A DNA stretch of 64,000 bases from Flavobacterium subsaxonicum WB 4.1-42 = DSM 21790. GTDB lineage: Bacteria; Bacteroidota; Bacteroidia; Flavobacteriales; Flavobacteriaceae. The first letter of the stretch is position 1. Each line of letters begins with the position of its first letter. Positions 1-7,979 of this stretch are shown here, piece after piece. The notes beneath the pieces were generated by a model. The model searched no databases, was not told the origin of the DNA, and was given only the letters and a program-made list of their open reading frames with translations. The translations under genes were made by a program, and so were the position numbers. The DNA lies in the NCBI RefSeq assembly GCF_000422725.1, contig NZ_AUGP01000025.1:186001-250000 (forward strand). Direction: 5' to 3'.

Positions 1-201
1 CTGCCTAATACATCATATATTAATTTGCAGAATGCAGCAGGTATTTCTTAGAGTGGGTATGTTATTATGTGCAAAAACGGCTTATAGTTATACTTTTAAT
101 TTATAAAGACTAAATTTTATTAATTTGATTTATGCAGTATAGTGCTGTACGTTTGTACTGTAATTATTTATCATCATATTAATAATCAAATTTTTATAAT
201 C

Positions 202-996
202 ATGAAAAATCTATTTTTATCTACCCTTGCTTTGCTAAGTGTAACATTTAGCAATGGTCAGGAAACTGCAAAAAACGCTAAGGCGGCCACCGGCAAAACT
301 ACGCCGGTTAAAAACATTGTAATTGTACACGGTGCCTTTGCCGATGGTTCTGGCTGGAGGGGTGTACACGACATTTTAGTGGCTAAAGGCTACAATGTAA
401 CCATTGTACAAAACCCGCTAACATCTTTAGAAGATGATGTTGCTGCCGTAAACCGTGTATTGCTTAACCAAAACGGACCTGTTATACTGGTGGGCCACTC
501 ATGGGGCGGCGCAGTAATTACCCAGGCAGGTACAGATGCAAAAGTTGCCGGCCTTGTTTATGTAGCTGCTTACCAGCCGCAGGCAGGCGAATCTACCTTA
601 GATCTTGCTAAAACCGAAATCCCTGCAGAAGAAAAAGGAATACTGCCTCCGGATGCTAATGGTTTTTTATTTTACAGTAAAGAAAAATTTCATGCCGGTT
701 TTGCAGGAGGGGTTAGTAAAGCCGAGTCTGATTTTTTATACGACTCTCAGGCGCCAATAAGCATTAAAGCATTTATAACACCTTTAACGCAAACTGCCTG
801 GAAAAATAAACCATCGTGGGCTATTATTGCAACACAGGATAAAAGTATAACCCCGGCAATACAATACACTATGGCCAAAAGGGCGGGTTCTGTGGTAACA
901 GAGGTTAAATCGAGCCATATTGTATACATTACCCACCCACAAGAAGTAGCCAATGCAATTATAGCAGCTTCTGTAGGGGCAACACCAGTTAAATAA
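202..996 (+). CDS. Secreted alpha/beta hydrolase
   Basis: Single-domain alpha/beta hydrolase of 264 residues. An N-terminal signal peptide (about residues 1-20, ending SNGQ) points to export. The oxyanion HG pair lies at residues 43-44 and the nucleophile elbow GHSWGG at 98-103 (Ser100). A candidate acid Asp sits in ATQDKS (about 217) and the His in the C-terminal SSHIVYITHP. The layout resembles the small esterase/chloroperoxidase-like hydrolases; the substrate cannot be read from sequence. An upstream in-frame codon at 142 would add 20 residues before the signal peptide, so the ATG at 202 is preferred. It stands alone on this strand, followed only by a broken short gene. Confidence 0.85.
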   Translation: MKNLFLSTLALLSVTFSNGQETAKNAKAATGKTTPVKNIVIVHGAFADGSGWRGVHDILVAKGYNVTIVQNPLTSLEDDVAAVNRVLLNQNGPVILVGHSWGGAVITQAGTDAKVAGLVYVAAYQPQAGESTLDLAKTEIPAEEKGILPPDANGFLFYSKEKFHAGFAGGVSKAESDFLYDSQAPISIKAFITPLTQTAWKNKPSWAIIATQDKSITPAIQYTMAKRAGSVVTEVKSSHIVYITHPQEVANAIIAASVGATPVK

Positions 997-1005
997 ACAG
1001 TAATT

Positions 1006-1161
1006 ATGAAAATTACCCCCGATTATCCCGGGTAGGCCTGCTTTAATAATCCTCCGCACTATAACCAGATTGAAGATGCAGATAAAGGCCTCGGCCATTT
1101 TGGTAAAGTGCAGGATGTTTTTATCCGAAGGTTAAAGGATGGTAATGTAATGCAACTTTAA
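1006..1161 (+). pseudogene. Short broken gene with in-frame TAG
   Basis: From the ATG at 1006 one frame runs 51 codons to a TAA at 1159-1161, interrupted by one TAG at 1033-1035 (codon 10). The part after the TAG reads like real protein (NNPPHYNQIEDADKGLGHF, then a basic stretch and MQL). It starts 9 bases after the hydrolase stop. I do not recognise the family. It is most likely the decayed end of a gene or a small gene with a nonsense mutation; a chance open frame cannot be excluded. Confidence 0.4.
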
Positions 1162-1173
1162 AATTCTTTTAGT

Positions 1174-1210
1174 AAAAAAAATGGGCTATCTGTTAGATGC
1201 CCATTTTTTT
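1174..1210. terminator. Bidirectional intrinsic terminator
   Basis: The arms AAAAAAATGGGC and GCCCATTTTTTT pair around a short TATCT/AGAT extension, giving a U-run on both strands. It lies between the plus-strand hydrolase region and the convergent lipoprotein gene. Confidence 0.7.
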
Positions 1211-1228
1211 ATGATTTATAAAGACCGT

Positions 1229-1702
1229 TTACTCCAGCGGCCTAAGTGTATTACTATAGGTTACAAGAAAAGCCGAATCGCCCTCGTTATTCTTCATAAG
1301 GTAGATAAACTTATACTTCTGGGCATTTTTAACGTCTATAACTACCTCTTTTTTGGTACGGGTATCGTACACTTTAGTATCTACACTATTATCTATGCGA
1401 ATTTTTTCGGCAATGCCCGTTTTAGGATCCGATATTACATAGCCGCTGTACAGCGTTTTTTTAGCATTGCTGGCCACTACTTTTTCGCCAATAAAGTTTT
1501 TGGTAAAAATTAAAACCGAATAGCCTTTGCCCGTAGCTTTAAGTTTGCTTAGCAATGCTTTTTTCTCGGCTGCATCGGCACTTTTAAAATCGTCTTTGTA
1601 CTGTACTTCGGCAACCGGCTTGTCGGCAGCAGTTTTAGTGCTCGCGCTTTTGCACATTACGAATAGAGATGATGCCAGTAGGATAAAAAATAATTTCTTC
1701 AT
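1229..1702 (-). CDS. Small exported lipoprotein-like protein, copy A
   Basis: 157 residues of unrecognised family. A hydrophobic leader ends in FVMCKSAS, so a lipidated Cys at about residue 17 is plausible, but the residue before it is Met rather than Gly/Ala/Ser, which makes the lipobox atypical. The mature part has the elements KDDF, EKKALL.LKATGKGYSVLIFT, EK.VAS and a C-terminal SNTLRPLE. All of these recur in the adjacent gene at 1794-2252, so the two are tandem paralogues. The Tyr/Ile/Thr-rich alternating pattern suggests a small beta-sandwich. No function is assigned. Confidence 0.75.
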   Translation of the reverse strand: MKKLFFILLASSLFVMCKSASTKTAADKPVAEVQYKDDFKSADAAEKKALLSKLKATGKGYSVLIFTKNFIGEKVVASNAKKTLYSGYVISDPKTGIAEKIRIDNSVDTKVYDTRTKKEVVIDVKNAQKYKFIYLMKNNEGDSAFLVTYSNTLRPLE

Positions 1703-1793
1703 GTTATAAATATAAATCTAAGCGTATTGTAAATGATTTTGCCGCCCTGTAAGCATTTTAAAGCTACATGGCGGCAAAAGTATAGGTTAAACA

Positions 1794-2252
1794 TTATTCC
1801 AGCGGCCTAAGTGTGTTGCTGTACGTAATAGTGTAAGGTGTATCGCCTTCCAAATTCTTTTTAAGGTAAATAAACTTGTGCTTTTTGGCTTCGGCCTCGT
1901 GTATAACTATTTCTTTTTTATTAAAGTTGTCATACACCCTTGTGTTGGCGTTGTTTTCTATACGTGCGGTAGCTGCTACACCCGTTGTTGGGTTAGAGGT
2001 TACATAATCGGCATACATACGTTTACCGGCAGTGCTGGCAATTATTTTTTCGCCACCGTAGTTTTCTGTAAATATTAAAACAGAGTAACGCCTGTCGGTA
2101 GCTTTCAGCTCTTTAAGCAATGCTTTTTTCTCGTTTGCAGATACGCCCTCAAAATCGTCTTTATGGTGCACATCGGCAACATTGTCTACACTTGCGCTTT
2201 TGCACATTGCCAATAAAAAAGCCATAACGGTAACAAGTACTATTTTTTTCAT
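1794..2252 (-). CDS. Small exported lipoprotein-like protein, copy B
   Basis: 152 residues, clear paralogue of the gene at 1229-1702. It shares a leader ending MCKSAS, the KDDFE block, EKKALLKELKAT, YSVLIFTENYGGEKI and the identical ending SNTLRPLE. As in copy A, Met precedes the putative lipid Cys. The leader and C-terminus are better conserved than the middle, consistent with an older tandem duplication. Its start lies 139 bases from the amylase gene end, with a hairpin terminator between. Function unknown. Confidence 0.75.
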   Translation of the reverse strand: MKKIVLVTVMAFLLAMCKSASVDNVADVHHKDDFEGVSANEKKALLKELKATDRRYSVLIFTENYGGEKIIASTAGKRMYADYVTSNPTTGVAATARIENNANTRVYDNFNKKEIVIHEAEAKKHKFIYLKKNLEGDTPYTITYSNTLRPLE

Positions 2253-2328
2253 GATGTAGTAATTTTAAGATGTATTTAAATTTACACCAATACCACAAAA
2301 AACGCTAAACCTTTATGATATAAATAAC

Positions 2329-2356
2329 AAAGGCCTCCTTTGTTAGGGAGGCCTTT
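2329..2356. terminator. Terminator after the sus operon
   Basis: A perfect 10-bp stem (AAAGGCCTCC with GGAGGCCTTT) around an 8-base loop. It lies just downstream of the last gene of the minus-strand starch operon. Confidence 0.6.
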
Positions 2357-2391
2357 TAAAAAACTAAACTATTTAACTAACTAACTCAAAA

Positions 2392-5214
2392 TTATTCTTT
2401 TATAAGTTTTATAGCGCTTTGGCGATTAGCGGCATCGGTAATTTTTACAAGATACATGCCTTGTGGTAAACCGCTAACATCGTAAGCGTAGCCTTGTGTG
2501 TTTGCACCATACGCTTTAACCAGCTGGCCTGTAATAGCATAAACTTCTACTTTTTGAGCATCAACGCTTATGCTAAACTGGTTGTTGGCCGGGTTAGGGT
2601 ATAAGGCAGCTTTTGGGGCAATAAATGCCTCGTTGCCCAGCACTGCCGGCTTGTTTCCAAAAATTCTGAATTCGCCAGGCTGCAATGTAACAGTAGTTGT
2701 GGTGCCGCTTATAGTAGTATTATCGTCCATAAGGTTGTACCAGTCGCCTGCGGTAAAGCCGGTGTTAACCGTTTGTGCGCTGGTATTAAAGTTGGCCAGT
2801 ACAATTACTTTGTTAAGTACATCGGCACTAAGGGCATCGTTCCATACATCTATTCTTGGCGTAAGGGTGTTGGCTGTTGCCACGGTAAATGTGGTGGTAT
2901 GAAAAACCGGGTTGCTTGTTCTAAGGTTGGTAATCTTGCCCCAAACATCGCGTACCGCTAATCTTTGCGGGTCTGAATTATAGCCTATAACCCCAGGAAT
3001 TGGTTTTGGGTTGGTACGGCAATCGTTATTATAAGTGCCGTCTTCGCAATAGTTAATACCAAAATCGTAACCCAGTTCTGCAAACTGCCATATCATTTTA
3101 GGGCCCGGTACGGTTAGCAGCATAGCGCCAATTGCTTTTTGGCGCTCTAACGCGGTAGCAAGGTTTTTTACACTATACGATCCGTTAACGGCGCCGTAAA
3201 GGGCGTTTTTGTACATAAGCCTTTCTTCGTCATGGCTTTCGGCATAGCCTACCACCCTTGGTTTAGAAAAACCTTTAACTTCAAAATCTATGGCGTTAAA
3301 ACCGGTATTGCTATATCCCATAGAAAACTCGTTAAAGAAATAATTGTAGTTGCCCCATAGCATTATCCCTTTGCCTTCGTCGGCACGGTAATTGGCCCAT
3401 TCTACCTCTTCGGCACCCGAAGTGTTAGGAGCTGTGCCACCACTGCCAAGGTGCTCGAATATTACGTAAAAATCAGGGTCTATAGACCACTGGTAATCGG
3501 CATATTGTTTTAAGATGGCTACCCTATCGGCCTGATACGCTTCTGTACAATCGCCTGGCGATGGGGCACAGTTTTGCGTAAAGCCTTTGGTTAGGTCCCA
3601 ACGGAAACCATCTATGTTAAACTCGTCCATCCAATGTTCAATCGTCCTTTCGGTATAATACTGCGTTAAAGCCGACTGGTGATTTAAATCGGTGCCCACA
3701 CTGTACGCGTGTTTAGCCTCTATGTTGCAATACGGGTTTTCGGCTGTTGTAATGCCAAAGCCATCGCCATCGGGGTCGTTAACCCACATACGGGCAAGCG
3801 GAGAGCGGCCATATACGTGGTTAAGCGCAAGGTCTAATATAACGGCAATGCCATTTTGGTGGCACAGGTCTATAAAAGCCTTCATGCTGTTGGCGTTACC
3901 ATACGCTTTATCTAAAGCCATGTGGTAGGCCGTATTGTAACCCCACGATATGTTACCTTCAAACTCCATAACGGGCATTAACTCAATTGCGTTAATGTGC
4001 ATGGCTTTAAAATAATCTATTTTAGCAGCAAGCCCATCCCAGGTTTGGTTGGTATCGAAATCGCGGATTAAAAGCTCGTAAATAACAAGGTCTTCTTTAG
4101 CAGGGCGAACAAAATCGGTAGCCTGCCAATCGTACGCCTGTTGGCCCGTTTGCAGTACCGATACCTCAAACTGCTGCCCTTCCGGGTAAACTGGCATGTT
4201 AGGGTAAGTGGTTATGTACGGATCATCATAAGGAGACAGTACAAGTGTAGAGAATGGGTCGGCGGTTTTTACAAGCACCGGAGAGTTGGCAACCGGGGTC
4301 TGGTCTACCACCCAATACTGAAAGGTAACCGGCACGCCGCTTGTTAAGCCTGTAAGCTCTAACCAGAATTTGCCTGTAGCAGCATCTTTTTTCATGGCAT
4401 ACGCCGATGATGGCTGCCAGTTGTTAAAGCTGCCAGCAACATATACAAAGTCTTTGCCCGGGGCGTTAAGTACCAGAGTAGCTTTAGTAGCATCGGCATC
4501 ATTATAAGTAATACCATCTACAGCCCCTGCGGGTAATGCCGCAGTAACTGTATTAGGATTTACAATAACTGTAAAGTTTTTTGTAATTACATTAGTGCCC
4601 TGTGTTACTACCAGCTCATAATTTTGATTGGTGGTAATATTTGTCTGAGTGTAGCTGTAGTTTGCTGTTGCTGCGTTGGTGTTAATACTTACACCGTTAG
4701 CTTTTAGGTTGTAACTTGCGTTACCATCTGTATTACTGGCACTAATGGTAAAGCTGCTGCCCGACGATAGTATCGTAGTACTGCCTGCTGCCGGAGCAGT
4801 AAGGTTAACCTGAAAAGCACCTACATTTAAAAAAGTATCGGTAGTTTGGGGCGAACCCGTATCGCCACGCAGTACCACACATATTTGTGTAATAGTGCTT
4901 GTAGTGGGTACACCAAAGTAAGTGTACAAGTTGGGTGTAAGGTCTAATTTATACGTAGTGCCCGATACTAATGTAAGGGCCGGCTGTGTGGTATTGTTAC
5001 CCCATTCGCCTTGTACATATTGCCATTGCGTGCCATCTACGGTAAGCCCTATGTGGGCATAAATGGTGCCGGTATAAGCCGCAAGCGGAGTGCCGGCTTT
5101 ATCAAAGTTTAGCGTTACAGCCCCTGTGGCTATTGCCGGAGACGGGCTCGTAGTAATTTGCCCAAAGCTTACTAAGCTTGTAAGTAGAAAAAGTAGTAGC
5201 GTAATTTTTTTCAT
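2392..5214 (-). CDS. T9SS-secreted GH13 alpha-amylase family enzyme
   Basis: 940-residue secreted glycoside hydrolase acting on starch or maltodextrins. Order of parts: signal peptide (1-19), a beta-rich N-terminal region, a CBM48/E-set-like module with VYVAGSFNNW (about 225-320), a GH13 barrel (about 375-770), a C-terminal beta domain and a type-A T9SS sorting domain (about 868-940, starting LYPNPANNQF). GH13 conserved regions are visible: VILDLALNHV (about 456), GFRWDL with nucleophile Asp (about 539), VIFEHLG with acid/base Glu (about 585) and AESHDEE with the third Asp (about 661). It is the last gene of the susCDE operon, behind an intercistronic hairpin. The exact linkage specificity (alpha-1,4 or pullulanase-like) is not resolved. 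Confidence 0.93.
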   Translation of the reverse strand: MKKITLLLFLLTSLVSFGQITTSPSPAIATGAVTLNFDKAGTPLAAYTGTIYAHIGLTVDGTQWQYVQGEWGNNTTQPALTLVSGTTYKLDLTPNLYTYFGVPTTSTITQICVVLRGDTGSPQTTDTFLNVGAFQVNLTAPAAGSTTILSSGSSFTISASNTDGNASYNLKANGVSINTNAATANYSYTQTNITTNQNYELVVTQGTNVITKNFTVIVNPNTVTAALPAGAVDGITYNDADATKATLVLNAPGKDFVYVAGSFNNWQPSSAYAMKKDAATGKFWLELTGLTSGVPVTFQYWVVDQTPVANSPVLVKTADPFSTLVLSPYDDPYITTYPNMPVYPEGQQFEVSVLQTGQQAYDWQATDFVRPAKEDLVIYELLIRDFDTNQTWDGLAAKIDYFKAMHINAIELMPVMEFEGNISWGYNTAYHMALDKAYGNANSMKAFIDLCHQNGIAVILDLALNHVYGRSPLARMWVNDPDGDGFGITTAENPYCNIEAKHAYSVGTDLNHQSALTQYYTERTIEHWMDEFNIDGFRWDLTKGFTQNCAPSPGDCTEAYQADRVAILKQYADYQWSIDPDFYVIFEHLGSGGTAPNTSGAEEVEWANYRADEGKGIMLWGNYNYFFNEFSMGYSNTGFNAIDFEVKGFSKPRVVGYAESHDEERLMYKNALYGAVNGSYSVKNLATALERQKAIGAMLLTVPGPKMIWQFAELGYDFGINYCEDGTYNNDCRTNPKPIPGVIGYNSDPQRLAVRDVWGKITNLRTSNPVFHTTTFTVATANTLTPRIDVWNDALSADVLNKVIVLANFNTSAQTVNTGFTAGDWYNLMDDNTTISGTTTTVTLQPGEFRIFGNKPAVLGNEAFIAPKAALYPNPANNQFSISVDAQKVEVYAITGQLVKAYGANTQGYAYDVSGLPQGMYLVKITDAANRQSAIKLIKE

Positions 5215-5225
5215 AAAATTTTTAT

Positions 5226-5257
5226 ATAAAAAAGGCTGCCCGTTACAGGCAGCCTTT
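5226..5257 (-). terminator. Intercistronic terminator between susE-like gene and amylase
   Basis: On the minus strand AAAGGCTGCC pairs with GGCAGCCTTT around a 7-base loop, followed by a further T-run. It lies in the 52-base gap between two co-directional genes, so it probably reduces rather than ends transcription into the amylase gene. Confidence 0.6.
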
Positions 5258-5266
5258 ACATAATTT

Positions 5267-6346
5267 TTACTGAGCTGTAAGAGTGTAAGTATATTCTCTT
5301 GGGTTGCTAAGGTCTAATGTAATTTTGTACATACCGGCAGTAGCAACAATGTTGTCTCCGCCAGATTCAAGCACGCCATCGGCACCTGTATCGCCATAGT
5401 TAATATCCCATGCATTGTTAGCCCTGAATTTAAATTCGCCGGCAGACAGTTGCATTGTAATTTCCCAAACTTTAGTAGTAGGGTTGTACGTCATATCGGT
5501 ACTGTTGTTCCAACCGGCATCGCTGCCAGTTGTTGCAAAGCCTACAACGCCCCAGTTTGCAGGAGTAAGGCTGTAAGAAAGTATACCAGAGTCTGTATTA
5601 ACTTTTACAAGGTAGTAACCAGCAGTAGCGGTAATGTTAGCACCACCTTCGGCTATTGTGCCAGCTGTGCTTCCCATACCATAATTAACGCCATTTTCGT
5701 TAGCTACAGTAGAGAATTTAAATCCGTTATCTGCCGATGTAATATCTTCGGCAATGTAAACGTAACCTTCAAAGTTAGTGTCGCCATATTCTACAGCTTT
5801 AAGCTGAGGTGCAGTAGCATAATCAAAATTAGCACCGTAGCCGCTTGCAGCCTGGAAACCACCAACCATCCAAAGCCTTGGAGTTTCTGTAGTGTAAGGA
5901 GTAACGATCATTTCAACCGGCTCGCTGTATAGTACATTGCTGCCTACGTAAGCTTTTACCCTTACCTCAAAGTTAGCCGTTACAAACGGTGCTGCACCGG
6001 TAGCCAATAATGCATTGTTTATTACACCTGCCGAAGCTGCAAATTGTGTTGCGCCTGTGGTAGAGCCAATTACAGCCGGAGTATCAAACTCATCGCCTGC
6101 GGCATCTATTTCTATATCGTAGCTAACAATAATGCCTTCTCCAAAATTAGCCGGGGTCCATATAAACCTCTCTGCTAAAACATCCATATTGTCAGGTAAT
6201 AAAGTATAAGCATTACCTTCTTCGGGGGCAGTTAATACAGGAGCGTCTACGCCTGCTACAACCGGCCTGTCTTCTACATCGTCTGTACTACAAGATACTG
6301 CAAACAGTGCAAGCATCGCTATTATTGAGTTTCTAAGTGTCTTCAT
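5267..6346 (-). CDS. SusE/SusF-like outer-membrane starch-binding lipoprotein
   Basis: 359 residues. A lipoprotein signal ends in FAVSC, followed by STDDVED, an Asp-rich stretch like the surface-export signals of Bacteroidota lipoproteins. An N-terminal SusE-type beta domain (about 30-155) is followed by two similar carbohydrate-binding-like repeats of about 95 residues, each with a Trp-led motif (LWMVGGF, WGVVGFA) and an AGEFKFR or NGFKF core. It is the third gene of the operon, 23 bases behind susD. By family knowledge such proteins hold maltooligosaccharides at the cell surface without hydrolysing them. Confidence 0.88.
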   Translation of the reverse strand: MKTLRNSIIAMLALFAVSCSTDDVEDRPVVAGVDAPVLTAPEEGNAYTLLPDNMDVLAERFIWTPANFGEGIIVSYDIEIDAAGDEFDTPAVIGSTTGATQFAASAGVINNALLATGAAPFVTANFEVRVKAYVGSNVLYSEPVEMIVTPYTTETPRLWMVGGFQAASGYGANFDYATAPQLKAVEYGDTNFEGYVYIAEDITSADNGFKFSTVANENGVNYGMGSTAGTIAEGGANITATAGYYLVKVNTDSGILSYSLTPANWGVVGFATTGSDAGWNNSTDMTYNPTTKVWEITMQLSAGEFKFRANNAWDINYGDTGADGVLESGGDNIVATAGMYKITLDLSNPREYTYTLTAQ

Positions 6347-6369
6347 TTTTTTTAAGATATTGTTTGGTG

Positions 6370-7965
6370 TTAGTATCCTGGGTTTTGGGTTAAAGTTGGG
6401 TTTGCAGATAATGCATTGGCAGGGATAGGGAAAATATTCCTGAAGCTTGGCGTTGGGCTTCCGGCCGGTGTATTGCCTTTAAATGGCCATACATAGGTGC
6501 CTCCGGTAAATTTGCCAAATCGCACAAGGTCGGTCCTTCTGTGGCCTTCAAAGTAAAGTTCTCTTGCCCTTTCGTCTAATATAAACTGAAGGTTGATAGA
6601 ACCTACCGTGCCCGATGCGTTGCCATAAGCCCTTGTTCTAACAAGGTTTACATAGCTTAGGCCCTGTCCTACATTTTGTCCTGTCCTTAAGGCGCACTCT
6701 GCATACATTAAGTAGGTGTCTGCAAGCCTGAACATCGGGAAATCAGTATCGGCGTAATCTCCGGCAGAATCAGATCCCGGGTTACCGTTAACATCTATAT
6801 TCCTAAACTTTTCTACAGCATAGCCCTGTGTAAAATCGCTAATATCTGCAATGGCAAGAGACTGCCCTGCGGTATGGAAATTAGACCTCAAATCGCCAGA
6901 GCTGTTACTAAATTTATCTACAAAGGCAGATGTTGTGCGTATACCGCCCCAGCCACCATTAATACCAAATTCTGCCGGAACCATACTTCCACCTACAGGG
7001 GCGTGTACTAAAAATGTAGTACCACCATAGGTTTTAGTATTAAGTCCATCAAAAGCTACAGCAAAAATAATCTCGTTTTGAGCGCCATTCCTGTCGTTAT
7101 CGGCATAGAATAACTGATCGTAACTTGTATTTAAAGTATAACCGCTATTAATAATGTTGGTTAATAGTGGCATAGCATCGGCATAGTGGCTTGTACCAAT
7201 ATATACCTGTGCATTCATGTATAATTTAGAATGAAGCATCCATGCAGCAGCTTTATCTGCACGCGGATATTCGTTAGTCCTTGCATCTTTAAGAAGGCCT
7301 TCTACCTCGGTAAGCTCTGTATTTATAAAATCATAAAGCTCCTGTGCAGTAGCCTGCTTAGGTAAAAAGTAGGTAGTAGGGTCGTTCTCGGTTACTATAC
7401 CAACCCTGCCTCCAAAAAGGTCAAGAAAATGCCAGTAGCTAAGTGCACGTAAAAAACGCGCTTCGGCTCTGTAAGTAGCAATTTCTGTTCTCAGTTCTCC
7501 GGATACACCACGGCTGTCTAATTTTTCGTCAGAAGTTTGGCGCAGGTACTCGTTACAGTTTTTTATCTGGAAATCAAGGCGGCTAAATGTTGCATTGATA
7601 AACAAATCGCTTGAAGACCACGTTTGGTAATGAAAATCTTTAATAGTATTATCATTCCAGCCAATTACAGCCTCATCTGTAGTTAATTCGTTCATTAACC
7701 ACATACCCCTTATATACTGGCTGGCGCCTTCGTCTATACCCGATATATCCGGAGAACCCGCAGGCCCATTTTGGCCCGTAGTAGCAAGGCCTGCATACAA
7801 TTTAGCAAGTGTTTGCTTGTAAGCGGCAGGATCACTATATAATTGGTCTACCGATGGGTTGGCAGCGCTGGAAGGATCGCTTTGGTCCAGATCGTCGGTA
7901 CAAGAAGTTAGCGAAAGCGATAAGCAAAATATCGCAGCGGCTAATTTTAAGTTTATATTTTTCAT
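6370..7965 (-). CDS. susD: SusD/RagB-family nutrient-binding lipoprotein
   Basis: 531 residues, the usual size for SusD. Lipoprotein signal LSLTSCTDD with an acidic surface-export-like stretch after the Cys. The TPR-like helical body shows typical SusD blocks: YRAEARFLRALSYWHFLDLFG (split around residues 170-190), AAAWMLHSKLYMNAQVY, FILDERARELYFEGHRRTDLVRF and a C-terminal FPIPANALSANPTLTQNPGY. The protein forms a lid on the partner SusC channel. susC lies 14 bases upstream, so the two are co-transcribed. The maltodextrin assignment comes from the locus. Confidence 0.95.
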   Translation of the reverse strand: MKNINLKLAAAIFCLSLSLTSCTDDLDQSDPSSAANPSVDQLYSDPAAYKQTLAKLYAGLATTGQNGPAGSPDISGIDEGASQYIRGMWLMNELTTDEAVIGWNDNTIKDFHYQTWSSSDLFINATFSRLDFQIKNCNEYLRQTSDEKLDSRGVSGELRTEIATYRAEARFLRALSYWHFLDLFGGRVGIVTENDPTTYFLPKQATAQELYDFINTELTEVEGLLKDARTNEYPRADKAAAWMLHSKLYMNAQVYIGTSHYADAMPLLTNIINSGYTLNTSYDQLFYADNDRNGAQNEIIFAVAFDGLNTKTYGGTTFLVHAPVGGSMVPAEFGINGGWGGIRTTSAFVDKFSNSSGDLRSNFHTAGQSLAIADISDFTQGYAVEKFRNIDVNGNPGSDSAGDYADTDFPMFRLADTYLMYAECALRTGQNVGQGLSYVNLVRTRAYGNASGTVGSINLQFILDERARELYFEGHRRTDLVRFGKFTGGTYVWPFKGNTPAGSPTPSFRNIFPIPANALSANPTLTQNPGY

Positions 7966-7979
7966 TTCAATTTTATTTT

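Noticed and set aside
1033..1035. In-frame TAG as a possible recoded codon (pyrrolysine or suppression)
   Set aside because: No pyrrolysine machinery or recoding element is visible and no other gene in the window has an internal TAG. A broken gene is simpler.
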